Source: Artocarpus heterophyllus
Lineage: Eukaryota > Streptophyta > Magnoliopsida > Rosales > Moraceae
Direction of reading: 5' to 3'
Length of the DNA: 64,000 nt
NCBI GenBank assembly: GCA_025403435.1
Contig: CM046337.1
Location: 6,868,768-6,932,767, forward strand
Shown: positions 47,729-59,826 of the stretch, piece after piece
Position numbering within the stretch: the first letter of the stretch is position 1
Layout: every line of letters starts with the position of its first letter
Translations under genes and position numbers: made by a program
The notes under the pieces: model-generated
Database searches by the model: none
What the model was told of the DNA's origin: nothing
The model's input: the letters and a program-made list of their open reading frames with translations, nothing else

Positions 47729-48311
47729 AAAATGTATAAGAATGTACACGAAACTAACAAATCATGAAAATCAATTCCATAATGTCTGGTGGAGAAGTGC
47801 AAGGCCTTGATTGTATGGAGCTGGAAAGGGGCCGAGATCTCGCTGGCTGCTCGGATAGGATAATTAGCTCTTAATAATCTTATTTCTACACGTAATCTTT
47901 GTGATTAAGAAAATTAAGTAGATGTTTGGGAAATTATGAATTAGCCCCCCTGGGTTTTTTGAATTTATAAAATGTCCCACCGTCATTCACCACAGCTAGG
48001 AGCAGCCAGACAGCGAGACGCGGTCAAAGTTATCCAAATGGAGCCATCCTTTTGACATAATGGACCTTTTTGCGACTTCAAAGCCGATCAGTTCTTTTGT
48101 TCAACTGTCTTCCTCTTTATTTCTCTCTCTCTTTTTTTTTTAATTTGTTTCAGTAAATGCCTTATTTGAAGAGTTACTTGGATATATGAAACTGTTGTAG
48201 GGTTAGGGGTTAGTTTTGAAAGCGAAAGGTTGGAGGAAGATTTTAGGGCAAAAGATGAAAATTAGACTAACACTTGTACGACAAGCATGGTTAAAACTAA
48301 CTTTTTTTGTT

Positions 48312-48490
48312 CAAGAGTGTTCGAGAAGATTTTAAGAGTTTGACAAGCATGGTTATAATTAAATTTTTAGACTGTAGCATGTAAGAGCCTTACACTATAG
48401 TAAATTCTTGCTTTTTACTTAATATATGAGAGTTTTACACTATTTGATAACAAAAAAATTGGTTCTAACTATGTTTATCAAACACCTCAT
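48312..48490. mobile_element. MITE-like repeat, family A, copy 4
   Basis: Ends GAGTGTTCGAGAAG and TTTATCAAACACCTC are roughly inverted. The interior has GTAGCATGTAAGAGCCTTAC and TATGAGAGTTTTACACTAT, the family signature in reverse orientation. Confidence 0.5.
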
Positions 48491-49781
48491 AAAAGAGTCA
48501 ATTTGTTATGTCTGTTAAATAAGCCAAAAGAAAAGGAATAAAATTTTTTAACCAGACAATTTTTAGTCTATGTTGGTCGATATCTATATTGACTTAACTA
48601 AAAAGTTTCATTCTGTTTGTTTCATAGATTTGAATCACAATTTACAACTTTGTATTATTGTGTTTTTTGTATAAAAAAAGCTATCAATATTATTTGTTCA
48701 AACCTATAAACTAAGGGCCTATTTGTTCGAGAACTCTTTAGATTTTTTGGAGTCAAATTTAGATTTGAGTATTAAGAATCATTTGGATACATGTTTGTTT
48801 CCCTCAAAATCCGAATCCTTTGAGTACCAAAATCCAAGTTTTTAAAGTTCTACTCCCTTAAACTTTTGATACTTAGATACTCTGCTACAGTAAAAACTAA
48901 AATTCTTTTTCTTATATTTGAGGAAAAAAATCATTTCTTCATCTGTTATCCAATTGAGATAATTCTTTTTTCATTGTGTTCCTAGTGAAGAGAGGAATAA
49001 ATTAAGATCCATATTGCATATTTTTTAGAATCATTAACTTTAAGACTTTATTAGATTTATTGATAAATCAAAAACTATTTTCATTACCTCTCTAAACACA
49101 AATTTCAATTTTATTCCATACTTAGATTAAAACTTAAATGCACATCTAAACATTAATTCGGATAACAATTCAAATTACTAACTTAAACTTTAATTCAAAT
49201 TACTAATTCGATTCTATTTACCAAACGGACTCTAAATAGACACAAAAGTAACAAATGAACACTAAAGTAGCTGTTGATTGGGAAGGATATTAAAGAAAAG
49301 ATGAAAGCACAAGATTTAAATAAACAGATAGAATAAGAAACTGACATTGTTAAAGTATTTCTTCAAAATTAAAGAAGTAGAAGGAAAAACAAGGGAAGAA
49401 GAAGAATAATTTTGTGAGTTTATCCCCGTACTCCTTTCTTCTTCTTCTTCTTCTTCTTCTTCGAGAAACAGTTCACTCATATTCTCAAATCAAGAAAATA
49501 CTCGTAAAAATAAATATACCAGTTTTTGCACAACCGTGCATTAATAAAACCATCATGAAAATATCATGTGTAGCATTCATTCTTTATATCTTGATATTTT
49601 TATAATTTAACACCTTATCTAACTCAATGCATATTAAAACATTATATATGGTCGCACATACTAGCTTTGATTGTCTGTTTAGAGACTTCACTGAGTGAAA
49701 TAAATAGACTAAAAATAACTTGAAAAATAAAATTAAAAGAAAAGAAAAAAAAAGAGAGCCTAGTTAAAACCTTAGGGCTTG
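48491..49781. other. intergenic DNA with possible AT-rich transposon
   Basis: At 48716-49232, the ends GGGCCTATTTGTTCGAG and TTACCAAACGGACTCTAAA are weakly inverted and could bound a roughly 500-bp hAT-like MITE. A (CTT)n microsatellite lies at 49436-49462. No gene seen. Confidence 0.35.
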
Positions 49782-49864
49782 TTTGACACACCGTATTGTG
49801 TTGTATTGTATTGCATCATATTTTTTATATACATACAATACAATACAATATAGTACGTCAAACA
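49782..49864. mobile_element. short palindromic MITE-like hairpin
   Basis: The left arm TGTTTGACACACCGTATTGT and right arm (reverse complement TGTTTGACGTACTATATTGT), each followed by GTATTG repeats, make a foldback of about 80 bp around an AT-rich loop. Non-coding. Confidence 0.55.
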
Positions 49865-50169
49865 TATCATTACGCGGTAAAACTCTCAGGGGAAAACTCC
49901 AAGAAGAAAAAAAAAATGCTGATCCCGAATCTGAGCTAGGCGTGATGTCGCCATCTCACCCCAATTCGTCATTGTAGCTGATGCTAAAGGCAAGAGCACA
50001 CCATCAAATGTAATCTTTATTACAGCATAAACGAAATTCTATTTTCGCAACATGAATCCTTTCAGTCACCAAGCACAAAAAGCATGAAAGCTTTTTTTTT
50101 TTTTTTCCTCTAAATTTTTAATAATCAGGTTCGTTCGCAAATTATAAAGCTCCTCCAAATGATTAATGG

Positions 50170-50265
50170 GCCGTTTAGAAAAAGCTGTTTTAACCATGAG
50201 TTATAATTGTAAATAGTATAAAACTCTCGCATACTGGTTCTAACTATTTTTCAAATGGTTTATAT
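50170..50265. mobile_element. MITE-like repeat, family A, copy 5 (short)
   Basis: Contains AGTATAAAACTCTCGCATAC, the family signature, between GGCCGTTTAGAAAAAGC and a roughly inverted TATTTTTCAAATGG. Shorter than the other copies. Confidence 0.4.
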
Positions 50266-50296
50266 AAGTCTAGAGCCCTAAACAACTATCTCCTTC

Positions 50297-50318
50297 TCTC
50301 TCTCTCTCTCTCTCTCTC
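50297..50318. repeat. (CT)n microsatellite
   Basis: Uninterrupted TC dinucleotide run. Confidence 0.85.
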
Positions 50319-50757
50319 TTTTTAACAAGATGAACTGTACTGAGCTCTGGCCCCAAAACCTCCTTGTTAATTTCTGCATGTTGGTATAAATTTGAACGAT
50401 TAGCTAGTTGTAGCAAGAACTTGGGCAATATTGAACTATGAATAATAACCATTGAAACATGTATATCTAAAAATAGACAATTACAATGTGCACAACCATC
50501 CAAACCGGTTCTCGCGACTTTTTTAAATGCTATAGTACTTCCAACTGGCAACTGCTTAAATGTCAAAAAAAAAAAAAAAAAAAACTAACAACTGCAAAGA
50601 TCACTTGACAATTACGTGAATGGTGTATCATTATCATCACATGCAAACTTCTTTAAAGTAAGCCTAGTAAAGTATAGTACGTGGGTATTAATTAAGTTTT
50701 CACCTGTTTTTGTCCCCTATCAACCCGTATATTTTAGTACATATTTACGTATTTACA

Positions 50758-50912
50758 AAATCAATTCTAACAAACCTTTTAATTGTCACAATATAAAATT
50801 TTCATATACTACAATGATTAGAAAAAAAAGAACTATAGTGTATAATTCTTACATATTATAATTCTTAGTTCAAAAATTTCGATTCTAACCATACACTTCT
50901 CAAACACCATAT
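50758..50912. mobile_element. MITE-like repeat, family A, copy 6
   Basis: Diverged signature copies AATATAAAATTTTCATATAC and GTGTATAATTCTTACATATT sit between CAATTCTAACAAACC and CTTCTCAAACACC. The most diverged member in the window. Confidence 0.35.
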
Positions 50913-53707
50913 TAAGTTTAATCTGAAAATCAAATATTCAAATCCAACAATATATATGGAGGTGATTGAAATTTTTTTTTGGCATATTGTCATGAAATGA
51001 ATAGGGGAACTTTATGAAGGGCAGAATCTACTTTTGGCCCCGCCATCCAGCTAAAAGCCAATGCAAATTTGTTTTTTTAAAATTGTTTTTAGAAAGCAAG
51101 TTTTGTTTTTTGTTTTGTTTCTTGGAAGGAAAGCAAGCTTTGTTGATTATTATAAGATTAAAAAAATAAATAAAGAGAGCCGTCCGACCCTCTGATTTGT
51201 CTGAAAAGCAATACAAATTAGTCAATAAAGAGGATCATGGAAAAGTGCATGTTAAACACAAAAACCAAAATTATATAGATCATATTTTGCAATGCTATTT
51301 TGGAATGCTTTAACATGGTGTCATTCTCAGACTTAGTATGACCCTTCTATTAATTTATTTGTCCATTCCTTCCTTACATTTTGTATTCGGTACACTTACA
51401 AATTCATTTTTTCTTTTGAAAAAAATAAAGTAATTTAGATAATATATAAGAAATACTTATTTAAGTAAAAGAAAATAAGAAATACGTATTCCTTCCCGAA
51501 AAAAGGGTGAGGAAATTTTGGAGAGTAAAGGCTTAACTAGAATTAATAGAAAAATCTATAAGGGACACGTACAAAAATAACTTTTCTAGAAGCGTAAGTT
51601 TGATAAATGTCTATAGTTTTGTTAAATAAAATATCAGATTTTTTTTTTTTTAAGTTTAGAATTGTAAATTTAGGCTGAAAAAAATAATACATTAGAAATG
51701 AGTCAGTAAACTGATGATTAATTAAGAAATGATTTACCAAGATTAATTGATCAATATTTTATCAAAAATAAATCAAAGATCCTTTCAAAAAATCTTTAAA
51801 AAAAATTATATTTGAAATTCTCCTTTATTATTCGGAAAAAAAAAAACGAAATGGAAAGAAATCTGATTTTCTTTCTTATCTCAAGAAAAAATTTAATAGC
51901 GAAAGTAATGTAGAAAAAATAAATAAAAGAAAAAGAAATGAAGAAAATCTCTTTTTCTGAAGAAAAAGAAAAAAGAAAATCCCAGAAATGGAAAGATATC
52001 TGATTTTCTTTCTTATTTCTTTCGTTCTAATTTTTCTTCCATTTCCACTTTTTTTTTTTCATTTTTCTCTCCCTTTTTTTTGGTAGAGTTTTTCGTGTAA
52101 AAACACAAGCATGTGTCATGTGCCCATCCAGTTATGACTCTAGTAAACTCGCCGTACAAGACAGGAAAAATTATAACCATGTTTCAGGATTCAATTTATA
52201 TCAAGCATCTAACTTAGTCAACTCCTTTCTCGGATCTTTACATAAAAAAGAAAAAAGAAAAAAATACGAACATATAAAACAAACAAAAGCAAGTAAATTA
52301 AAGCTAAATTGAAGAAATTGGTCCTGACCCTACAATCATAAATAAATAAATTAATAATTAAACAAATCATGCAAAAGAAGCATCTTCTTCTATCTCCTTA
52401 CTAAAAACTTCTCTTGCTCTTTTTCTTTGGACTGATTCCTAATGGCTCTGTCTCTCTGTCTTTATTAAAGCGTGTCAATGGTGCAGATGTATATACACAC
52501 ACATATATATAAAATAATTTTCTCCAATTTATAAGCTGAAATTTACAGAAATATTTCTTTCCTTAAATAACTTCTTATGTCCTTTTCTTTAAATTCCAAA
52601 ATTGTAAGTTACACATACATTGCTTTTAGAGCGTGAAGAACAAAGAAGAGTCTATTTCATTTTATATGTCATGGGAAAATTTTTGCTCTCGCCCATAATG
52701 TATAACTCTCCATTTCGAGCTCTCTTCTTAATCGGCATTCATTCCTTTCTCCAAAATATTTATTGGGTTTTGGCTTTTTTTGCTCCTTTTAATCTGCTCT
52801 ACTTGAACTGATAAATCAATCGATAAGAAGAACACAGCAAAGACAGAGAAATACAGAGACAGACAAGATTAATCGTTTGATGGTTCAATAAAGTTTGGCG
52901 TTTGGCGGAGAAACATCTTTGTAAGTCCTCTATCTGAGACACAAATAATGTCGGTTTTTTTTTTTTTTTCTCTCTCTCTGTTGAAATCACTAGAAGTCAA
53001 GATTCAAAGTCATTTTCGCTTAACAACCCATTTTCCGAAAGACTTGGTTTTCTTTTGTTTTCCTTTTTAATTTGTCAACGTATATGTGTGTGTGTGTTTG
53101 TGTGTGTGTATATATATATATATATAGCTTATCACTGTTAATCGCTTTGAATGGTCAGGTAGTCGGTCGTGCATTGTATGGAATTTGAATAAAAGAGAAA
53201 TTATAATTTCAGTCCCTGGGACCTGGAGTTATGTCTTTGACAAGTTCAATACATTAAAAGGTCAACTTATTTGTCTCAAGAAGCTACAACTCAACTAAGA
53301 TTTTTTTTTTATTATTTTTATTTTTTTAGTTTTAAGGTCGTGATATTTTTCTAAAGATGCAAACTGAGAAACAGATCTTTAGCAGTGGAAAATCTAATAT
53401 TTAAAAGAACAGGTCACATGTTTTACTTCTACTTTTGGGCCCAAGAAGGTTGAGAAAGTCCTATTGTTTCATTCAATTTTTTCAGTCTTTTCACATGAGT
53501 CCTGCAAGGAGGAGGCAAAGGAAGTTGTTCCTCTCTTTTGTGGCTTTGAATTCCTTCTTGGTCATTGTCAACTTCATTCAAGCACAGCAACTACTTTATA
53601 CTAATAAGACTTTAATCATCTCGTGGCCTAACAATTTTACCCATTCAAACCCAGATCAATTTTGTCTGACATTGAAGAAGGAAAAAGTTCTTCACAAGAT
53701 TTTCTAA
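50913..53707. other. intergenic DNA and CNGC15 upstream region
   Basis: A 30- to 35-bp direct repeat around ATCTGATTTTCTTTCTTAT recurs at about 51860 and 51996. A TG/TA dinucleotide run lies at 53088-53126. A CT-rich run near 52966-52980 could belong to the CNGC15 leader. The open frame 53435-53707 just upstream of the CNGC start has no similarity and is not annotated as a gene. Confidence 0.45.
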
Positions 53708-56700
53708 ATGGGTTATGGTAATTCAGGATCTGTGAGGTACTACACCACAGAAGTTATTCAAAACATTTCAGTTCAGTACTTGGTAAGTATTATATGATTT
53801 TGCTTCTGACTCTTTTTTTTTTTTTTTTTGGTTTGCATTCCAACAAACTTTCCAGATTCCAAGATGACCTTGAATTGGCAAAGCTTCCTAAAGCCAACCG
53901 AGGGGAAGAAAAAGAAGATCATGTTAAGCTCAAATACAGGATTGATGGGACACCAATACCTGAACAAAGCACCATCAAGAAGGATAAAGACAATAATGAA
54001 CAGAAAGAGGTCTTTGCAAGGTGGAGAAAGACATCCTTAAAGGCCAAAGTTCTGTCCCGAGTCTTCTCCGAGGACTATGAAAGGGTTAGGAGGAAGATAC
54101 TCGATCCCCGAGGCCCTGCCATCCGCCGGTGGAACAAGATTTTCTTAGTAACCTGCTTGATTTCCTTGTTTGTGGACCCTCTCTTCTTTTACTTGCCGAT
54201 GGTCCGCAGGGAAGTGTGCATTGATATCGGAATTCACCTCGAAGTAGCCCTCACTATTGTTAGATCATTAGCAGATATCTTTTACATGATTCACATTTTC
54301 ATTAGGTTCCGTACAGCTTATATTGCTCCCTCCTCTCGTGTGTTTGGGAGAGGAGAGCTTGTTATTGATTCCAAGAAGATTGCAAAGAGGTATTTGCGCC
54401 AAAACTTCTGGATTGACTTGATTGCTGCTCTGCCTCTTCCTCAGGTTTGTAATTTTCTTTTTTGTGATGGTCATTATTTTTCATATATTTGATTTCTCCT
54501 GTCTAAAATATGGAGTATTTGATTTAGGTGTTGATTGGATGATCATCCCGAATCTTAGCGGTTCGACCATGACGAACACAAAAAACGTTCTCCGGTTCAT
54601 CTTGATCTTTCAGTATCTGCCGAGGCTGTTTCTCATATTTCCCTTGTCATCACAAATTGTCAACGCCACTGGTGTTGTCACGGAAACAGCATGGGCCGGG
54701 GCTGCCTATAATCTCATCCTCTACATGTTGGCAAGCCATGTTAGTCAAATTACTCTCACTCTTTTCCCGTTCGTTTTTCTTGCCATTCTTGCTTTGTGAA
54801 AACTTATTTATGACGGAAAATAATAAGCCACTTTCAGCATTGTTAGCTTGAAATCTCCAGGTCAATAATGCAGTGAGGCAAACATAGTGTGTGACGAAAT
54901 ATTATAGTTCATATAATAGAAGCAACTTAGTCTAAAGATTAGACTAAAGAGGAGTCAAATGTCGTGCCTACTTTTAATGTTTCGCTAGGTTTTTGGCGAA
55001 CTACATTATGCCACATCATTTAAAAAATTCGAAATGCTTTTTAATTGACTTACATGCTTAAGACCATTAAGTTACATGATTTAATATGCTCGGTTAGACA
55101 TCATTCAAGTCACCAAAATTGGACAGAGACCTAAAACCAAAAGATAAATTGTGCCATTCAACTAATTCAATTTTAAATTTTTTCCCTTTTAATTGAAAAA
55201 AGGTTTTAGGAGCTTGGTGGTACCTTCTGTCAACTGAAAGACAAGAGGCATGCTGGAGAAGTGCTTGTGACTTGGAGAAGCCATTTTGTGAACATGGATA
55301 TTTTGACTGCCGCAAAATCAAAGGCCCTGATAGGCAGACTTGGTTCAAATCTAGCAATGCCACAATCTTATGCAATCCGAGAAATAGCTTTTATGAATTT
55401 GGCATTTACGGTGATGCAATTACATACGATGTAACAAATGCAACTTTCTTCAACAAGTACTTTTACTGTCTTTGGTGGGGCCTCAGAAATCTGAGGTACA
55501 TGTTAGTTTTGTTAGAATAATCACTAATAATTTCTCATTACTCTAATCCTAACGCTCTTAAGTTTATAATTTGGGCAGTTCCTTGGGACAAAATCTTTTT
55601 ACAAGCACTTTTGTTGGAGAAATTACTTTTGCCATAGTTATAGCAACTCTTGGGCTCGTCCTCTTTGCATTGCTCATTGGCAATATGCAAGTAAGTCCTT
55701 TTGATAACCACACCATGAATGAATTGAAGTTCTAACAATTCATGAAATCTAATCTCAAACTTTGATGGCAGACATATCTTCAATCGACAACCGTTCGATT
55801 AGAAGAATGGAGGATCAAAAGAACCGATACGGAGCAATGGATGCATCACAGGCAACTACCTCCAGAACTAAGACAATCAGTGCGCAAGTATGATCAATAC
55901 GAGTGGGTGGCTACTAGAGGAGTTAATGAAGAGGCTCTTCTCAAAGGCTTACCGATGGATCTCCGAAGAGATATCAAGCGCCACCTTTGTCTTGACCTTG
56001 TTAGACGAGTAAGTTTCTTGAGTCCTTATGTCCTTCACATCATATATATTATTACTATTTTTTAGTTATTTAGGCCTTTTTCACATGCTAATCCATTTTT
56101 TTAGTGCTCGCCACTTGCTAAATGAAGGTTTATTGTATTTAATTGATAATTCTATTCTTGCACCAATCTCCATAATTATCACAAATTATATAGAAATCTA
56201 TTACAAACAATTTGTAACTACTTTAATGAGCAATTCATGGACCACTATAGGTGCCAAATTTAATAAAAATTGTCACATAGTAGTGTAAACACACAATACA
56301 ATAATACTTCTTCTTTTTTTAATTTCAATTCACGTATCTTAATTATTTAATGAACGTGATGATCAGGTGCCTTTGTTTGATCAAATGGACGAGAGAATGC
56401 TTGACGCAATATGTGAGAGGCTTAAGCCAGCATTGTGCACGGAAGGCACATTCCTAGTGAGAGAAGGCGATCCGGTCAACGAAATGCTCTTCATAATCCG
56501 GGGTCACCTAGACTCCTACACCACAAATGGCGGCCGGACCGGCTTCTTCAACTCGTGCCGCATTGGCCCCGGAGACTTCTGCGGCGAGGAGCTGTTGACG
56601 TGGGCGCTGGACCCGCGGCCAAGTGTCATCCTCCCATCTTCAACCCGCACGGTCAAAGCCATATCCGAGGTTGAGGCTTTTGCTCTGGTGGCAGAGGACT

Positions 56701-57044
56701 TGAAATTTGTGGCCTCACAATTTAGGAGGCTTCACAGCAAACAACTTAGGCACAAGTTCCGTTTTTATTCCCACCAGTGGAGATCATGGGCCGCTTGCTT
56801 CATACAGGCCGCTTGGAGACGCTACAAGAAGCGCAAGGAAGTGGCCGCGCTGAGGGCCAAGGAACGCCGGACTGTTGCTGAGCCCGAGCCTACCACCCAA
56901 CATGATTCGGGCTTCTCTGTGCATGCGGCGAGGCTCGCCACAAGCACTAGGAAACCTGCTGTTAAGCATTCTGGGCCGGACTCTGGGGTGGTTCGCTCGT
57001 TGCAGAAGCCAGCCGAGCCCGATTTCTCTGTTTGTGATGAATAG
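53708..57044 (+). CDS. CNGC15: cyclic nucleotide-gated ion channel, CNGC15-like
   Basis: Seven exons: 53708-53736, 53856-54444, 54528-54739, 55203-55495, 55579-55690, 55772-56008 and 56367-57044. They give about 716 residues if one missing base is allowed. The tiny first exon (MGYGNSGSVR) joins FQDDLELAKLPK, a start typical of CNGC15. Then follow ILDPRGPAIRRWNKIFLVTC (S1), SSRVFGRGELV, DLIAALPLPQ, TETAWAGAAYNL and WGLRNLSSLGQN, with the GQN selectivity filter near 378-380. The cyclic-nucleotide domain has GPGDFCGEELLTWAL near 558 and the calmodulin-binding IQ motif is AACFIQAAWRRYKKRK. Group III CNGCs are plasma or nuclear membrane Ca2+-permeable channels. Exon 3 begins GTGTTGATTGGATG, one T short of the conserved VLIWM frame, and exons 1-3 total 830 nt instead of 831. 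Subgroup assignment rests on recalled family features. Confidence 0.88.
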
Positions 57045-57146
57045 TGTGTGAAAGCCCAAATCTATGTTTTGGGCTGGGCCAGGTTGGACATAAATTTAGT
57101 CCTTATTTGAGGCCCAATTAGCAGTAAGGGAATGAATTTAAAAAAG

Positions 57147-57665
57147 AAGGGTTTTTGATATAATTGATCCAATTAGGTTTATTGAATTAAAATATGACTC
57201 TAATTTGTAAAAATTCTACAAATGTGTCATAATGATATCATTAAAATTATTTATATGTAATTATATAGTGCAATAATGTAATATCATTAAGATAATTACT
57301 ATATCATTAAAGATATTTTAAAGATATTTTAAATATTATGTTAGATTTTAATTTCATAACAATAATTTGGACACGTATTGTAATTTTTTCAAAAAAGAAA
57401 AGAAAAAGGGCTAATGAGACAATTGACCCAATTATGTTTATTGAATTAAAATATGACTTTAATTTGTAAAAATTTTACAAATGTCTCATAATTATATCAT
57501 TAAATTTATTTATATGTAATTATATAGTACAATATGTAATATCATTAAGATAATTACTATATCATTAAGGATATTTTTAAGATATTTTAAATATTGTGTT
57601 AGATTTTAATTTTATAACAATAATTTGGATACGTATTGTAATTTTTTTAAAGAAAAAAATCTAAT
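57147..57665. repeat. tandem duplication, two units of about 259 bp
   Basis: ATTGAATTAAAATATGAC occurs at 57181 and 57440. The following 210 bp match nearly base for base, including AATATCATTAAGATAATTAC and CGTATTGTAATTTTTT. The units differ by scattered substitutions and small indels. Non-coding, just downstream of CNGC15. Confidence 0.85.
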
Positions 57666-58801
57666 TTGTATACACTCGGGAGTTATATATGTTTGAAAAC
57701 TTGGTTGGAATTAGTTAATTTACATAGTCAGGAGCTACTAATATTGTAAATTGCAAGCTTCAGAAACTTTTTTTTTTCTGGTGTAAATCTTATTCTTCCT
57801 TTCAGGATGCAATAGGGGTGTTCTATATGATTGTTTAATTGATTGCGATATATATTACAAGGAGATAGTTAGGGATTGTAAGACTTGGTGACAAATTTTT
57901 AGTGAAAGAGAAAAAAATGGTACTTTCGCTACAAAACTTTCTATAAATTATTGATTTGCCGCTTTGATTTTGATAAATTACCAGTAAAATTTTGTAGACT
58001 ACTGTAGAATGTTCTCAAAACGATAATGACAATTGCAATTTTGATGAAAACTCTATTTTGCATGTGGCATGCTCTATCGAAGGCATTTTTAACAAATTTT
58101 AATAGCCATTATTGTTTTGGAGACATTTCCAAAGCTTTATAAAATTTAGGTGTCATTTCTCAAAATTAAATTGTTCATGAGCCAACCAGCTAATTTAAGA
58201 ACAAATCAACAAATAAAATATTATTATGTTCACTTATTGGAAGCATGTATGGTAAAGAGAAGAACTATCTTTTTGCTCATCAGTTAAAGAAGAAGCATAT
58301 GTAGAAAAGGGGTAAAAAATTACAAACAAGAGGTATGTGATTGTATTTGTTTGTACACTCAAACCTATTTCAACTCGGAAAAGGAAACATTCCGAAAGCC
58401 TAAAGGTACAAAACGAGAGAGAAGCTTGCCCAGATGGGAGACACGGAGAAAAGTTCTGGGGGCTGCAAGTGAGAATAACGAGTTCAAGTGGTTGGGTGTG
58501 TGTAGAAAGAGGTACGACCAAGGTTCAAACCTTGGTGGTGAGAATAACGGTCAACCTGAAGTTGGTCAGTGGACTAAACTTTTTTCAGTTTGGGCTGTGA
58601 CGTTAGGTCCACAACTGGGCTCCCTCAAAAGTGTAAAGGGTTAGAGAGTCACGTGGCTTTTTTTATTTATAGAATTAAAATATATCTGCAGTTTATAAAT
58701 ATTCTTTATATGTCTCAATACACATATATAAAAACATTAATAATCGTAATAATGATATTGTTAGTTTTAATTTATTTTTTTAGAATAACTATAATAGACG
58801 T
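57666..58801. other. intergenic spacer with a possible SINE fragment
   Basis: At about 58470-58660 a B-box-like GGTTCAAACCTTGG follows a weak A-box-like AGTGGTTGGGTGTGTGT by about 40 bases, and the segment ends in a short T run. No target duplication is seen, so a SINE is only a possibility. The rest is AT-rich without a gene. Confidence 0.3.
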
Positions 58802-59442
58802 TGTTGATGCTTACCGAAGTTCGATGTCAAATCAACACCATGTGCGGCTGCGCACGGTGCTCAGCTCTTTCTGGTTCGTCTTTGCCTGATCGGGTATGCC
58901 TGCAACAAGAAGAGAGACGCTTCAAAGGTAAGAGAAAAGGGTCAGTCAACAGACTTAGGCTCTCCGATGCTTAAGGCAGGGGTTGCTCGGCATAGGACGG
59001 GAGCTTGTTAGGTTGGAAGGACCATGCATGCTAGAATGCAATAAATGCATCCTATTTATATGCTACCACTTGGACTGGGTGTTAGGTAGGTTTTGCCCAC
59101 AACCTGAGTGTCACATCAAGGCATGTCAGGCAGTAAGTGACAAGTGTCACGTCCATCCGTCGATGGATTGGCTTTCATCAGACGGTGAGTTGTTTGCCAT
59201 TTGTTGGCCTATGGTGGCGAGTAGCAGTCCACTTTTGAATGAGAATAATCCGACCAGAGTTGGTATTTAGTCCGAGGTGGAAACCTGTTGAGGTGCGACC
59301 CTGGAGGCCCTAAGAAGCACCTCAGACACGACGTCTAGGGTCGTCAGGGTCAGTAGTTCGCTCCTTGGTAACTCTGCTGAGCTGTTTGTCCGACCACTCG
59401 GAGTATGGCTCCTTGGCGGTGGCGCCGAGCTCACCCTCAACA
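58802..59442 (-). repeat. 3' LTR of Tat element 2
   Basis: Begins TGTTGATGC and ends CCTCAACA, collinear with the LTRs of element 1 but clearly diverged. A minus-strand TATAAATA lies at 59053-59060. The adjoining upstream bases GACGT (58797-58801) are the presumed left target duplication. Confidence 0.85.
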
Positions 59443-59668
59443 ATAGCCCTCCAGTTCACATGGTCGGTGTCAGGCCGGGTGGACTATGCTGAGTGGGTGA
59501 GGCCGGCTAAGGAAGGGAGACCAAGCGGCGTCCCAAAGTGGTGCGAAACGAAGGGTTGCGCGGGTTATCCAGGAGACACGTGTCACCCTACAGTCGACTG
59601 TGCCGCCTGACAGGCGTAATCATCACGCCTCTTCGTTTTATGCACCCAGATTTTCCACCTGAAATGGC

Positions 59669-59676
59669 TATAAATA
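59669..59676 (+). promoter_or_regulatory. TATA box of the antisense gene, element 2
   Basis: TATAAATA in the same GGCTATAAATAGGG context as at 4888, 158 bp upstream of the ATG at 59827. Confidence 0.6.
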
Positions 59677-59826
59677 GGGCCTTTCTTCCTGTCATTTTCA
59701 CATAATTGAGGCCAGATTTCTCACCCACTGAATTTTTAGCTACCGAGCTGTAGTTATTAGCCCGAAGACTTTACGTTCCCAAGCTGCCACAGCCAGATCA
59801 GGTAATTTTTTTGAGAAGCATAAAAA

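Noticed and set aside
53435..53707. 90-codon frame directly upstream of CNGC15
   Set aside because: Ends before the CNGC start, shows no similarity and does not match any expected CNGC N-terminal exon.
58470..58660. SINE with B-box GGTTCAAACC
   Set aside because: The A-box is weak and no target duplication or clear tail was found, so it is left as a possibility only.
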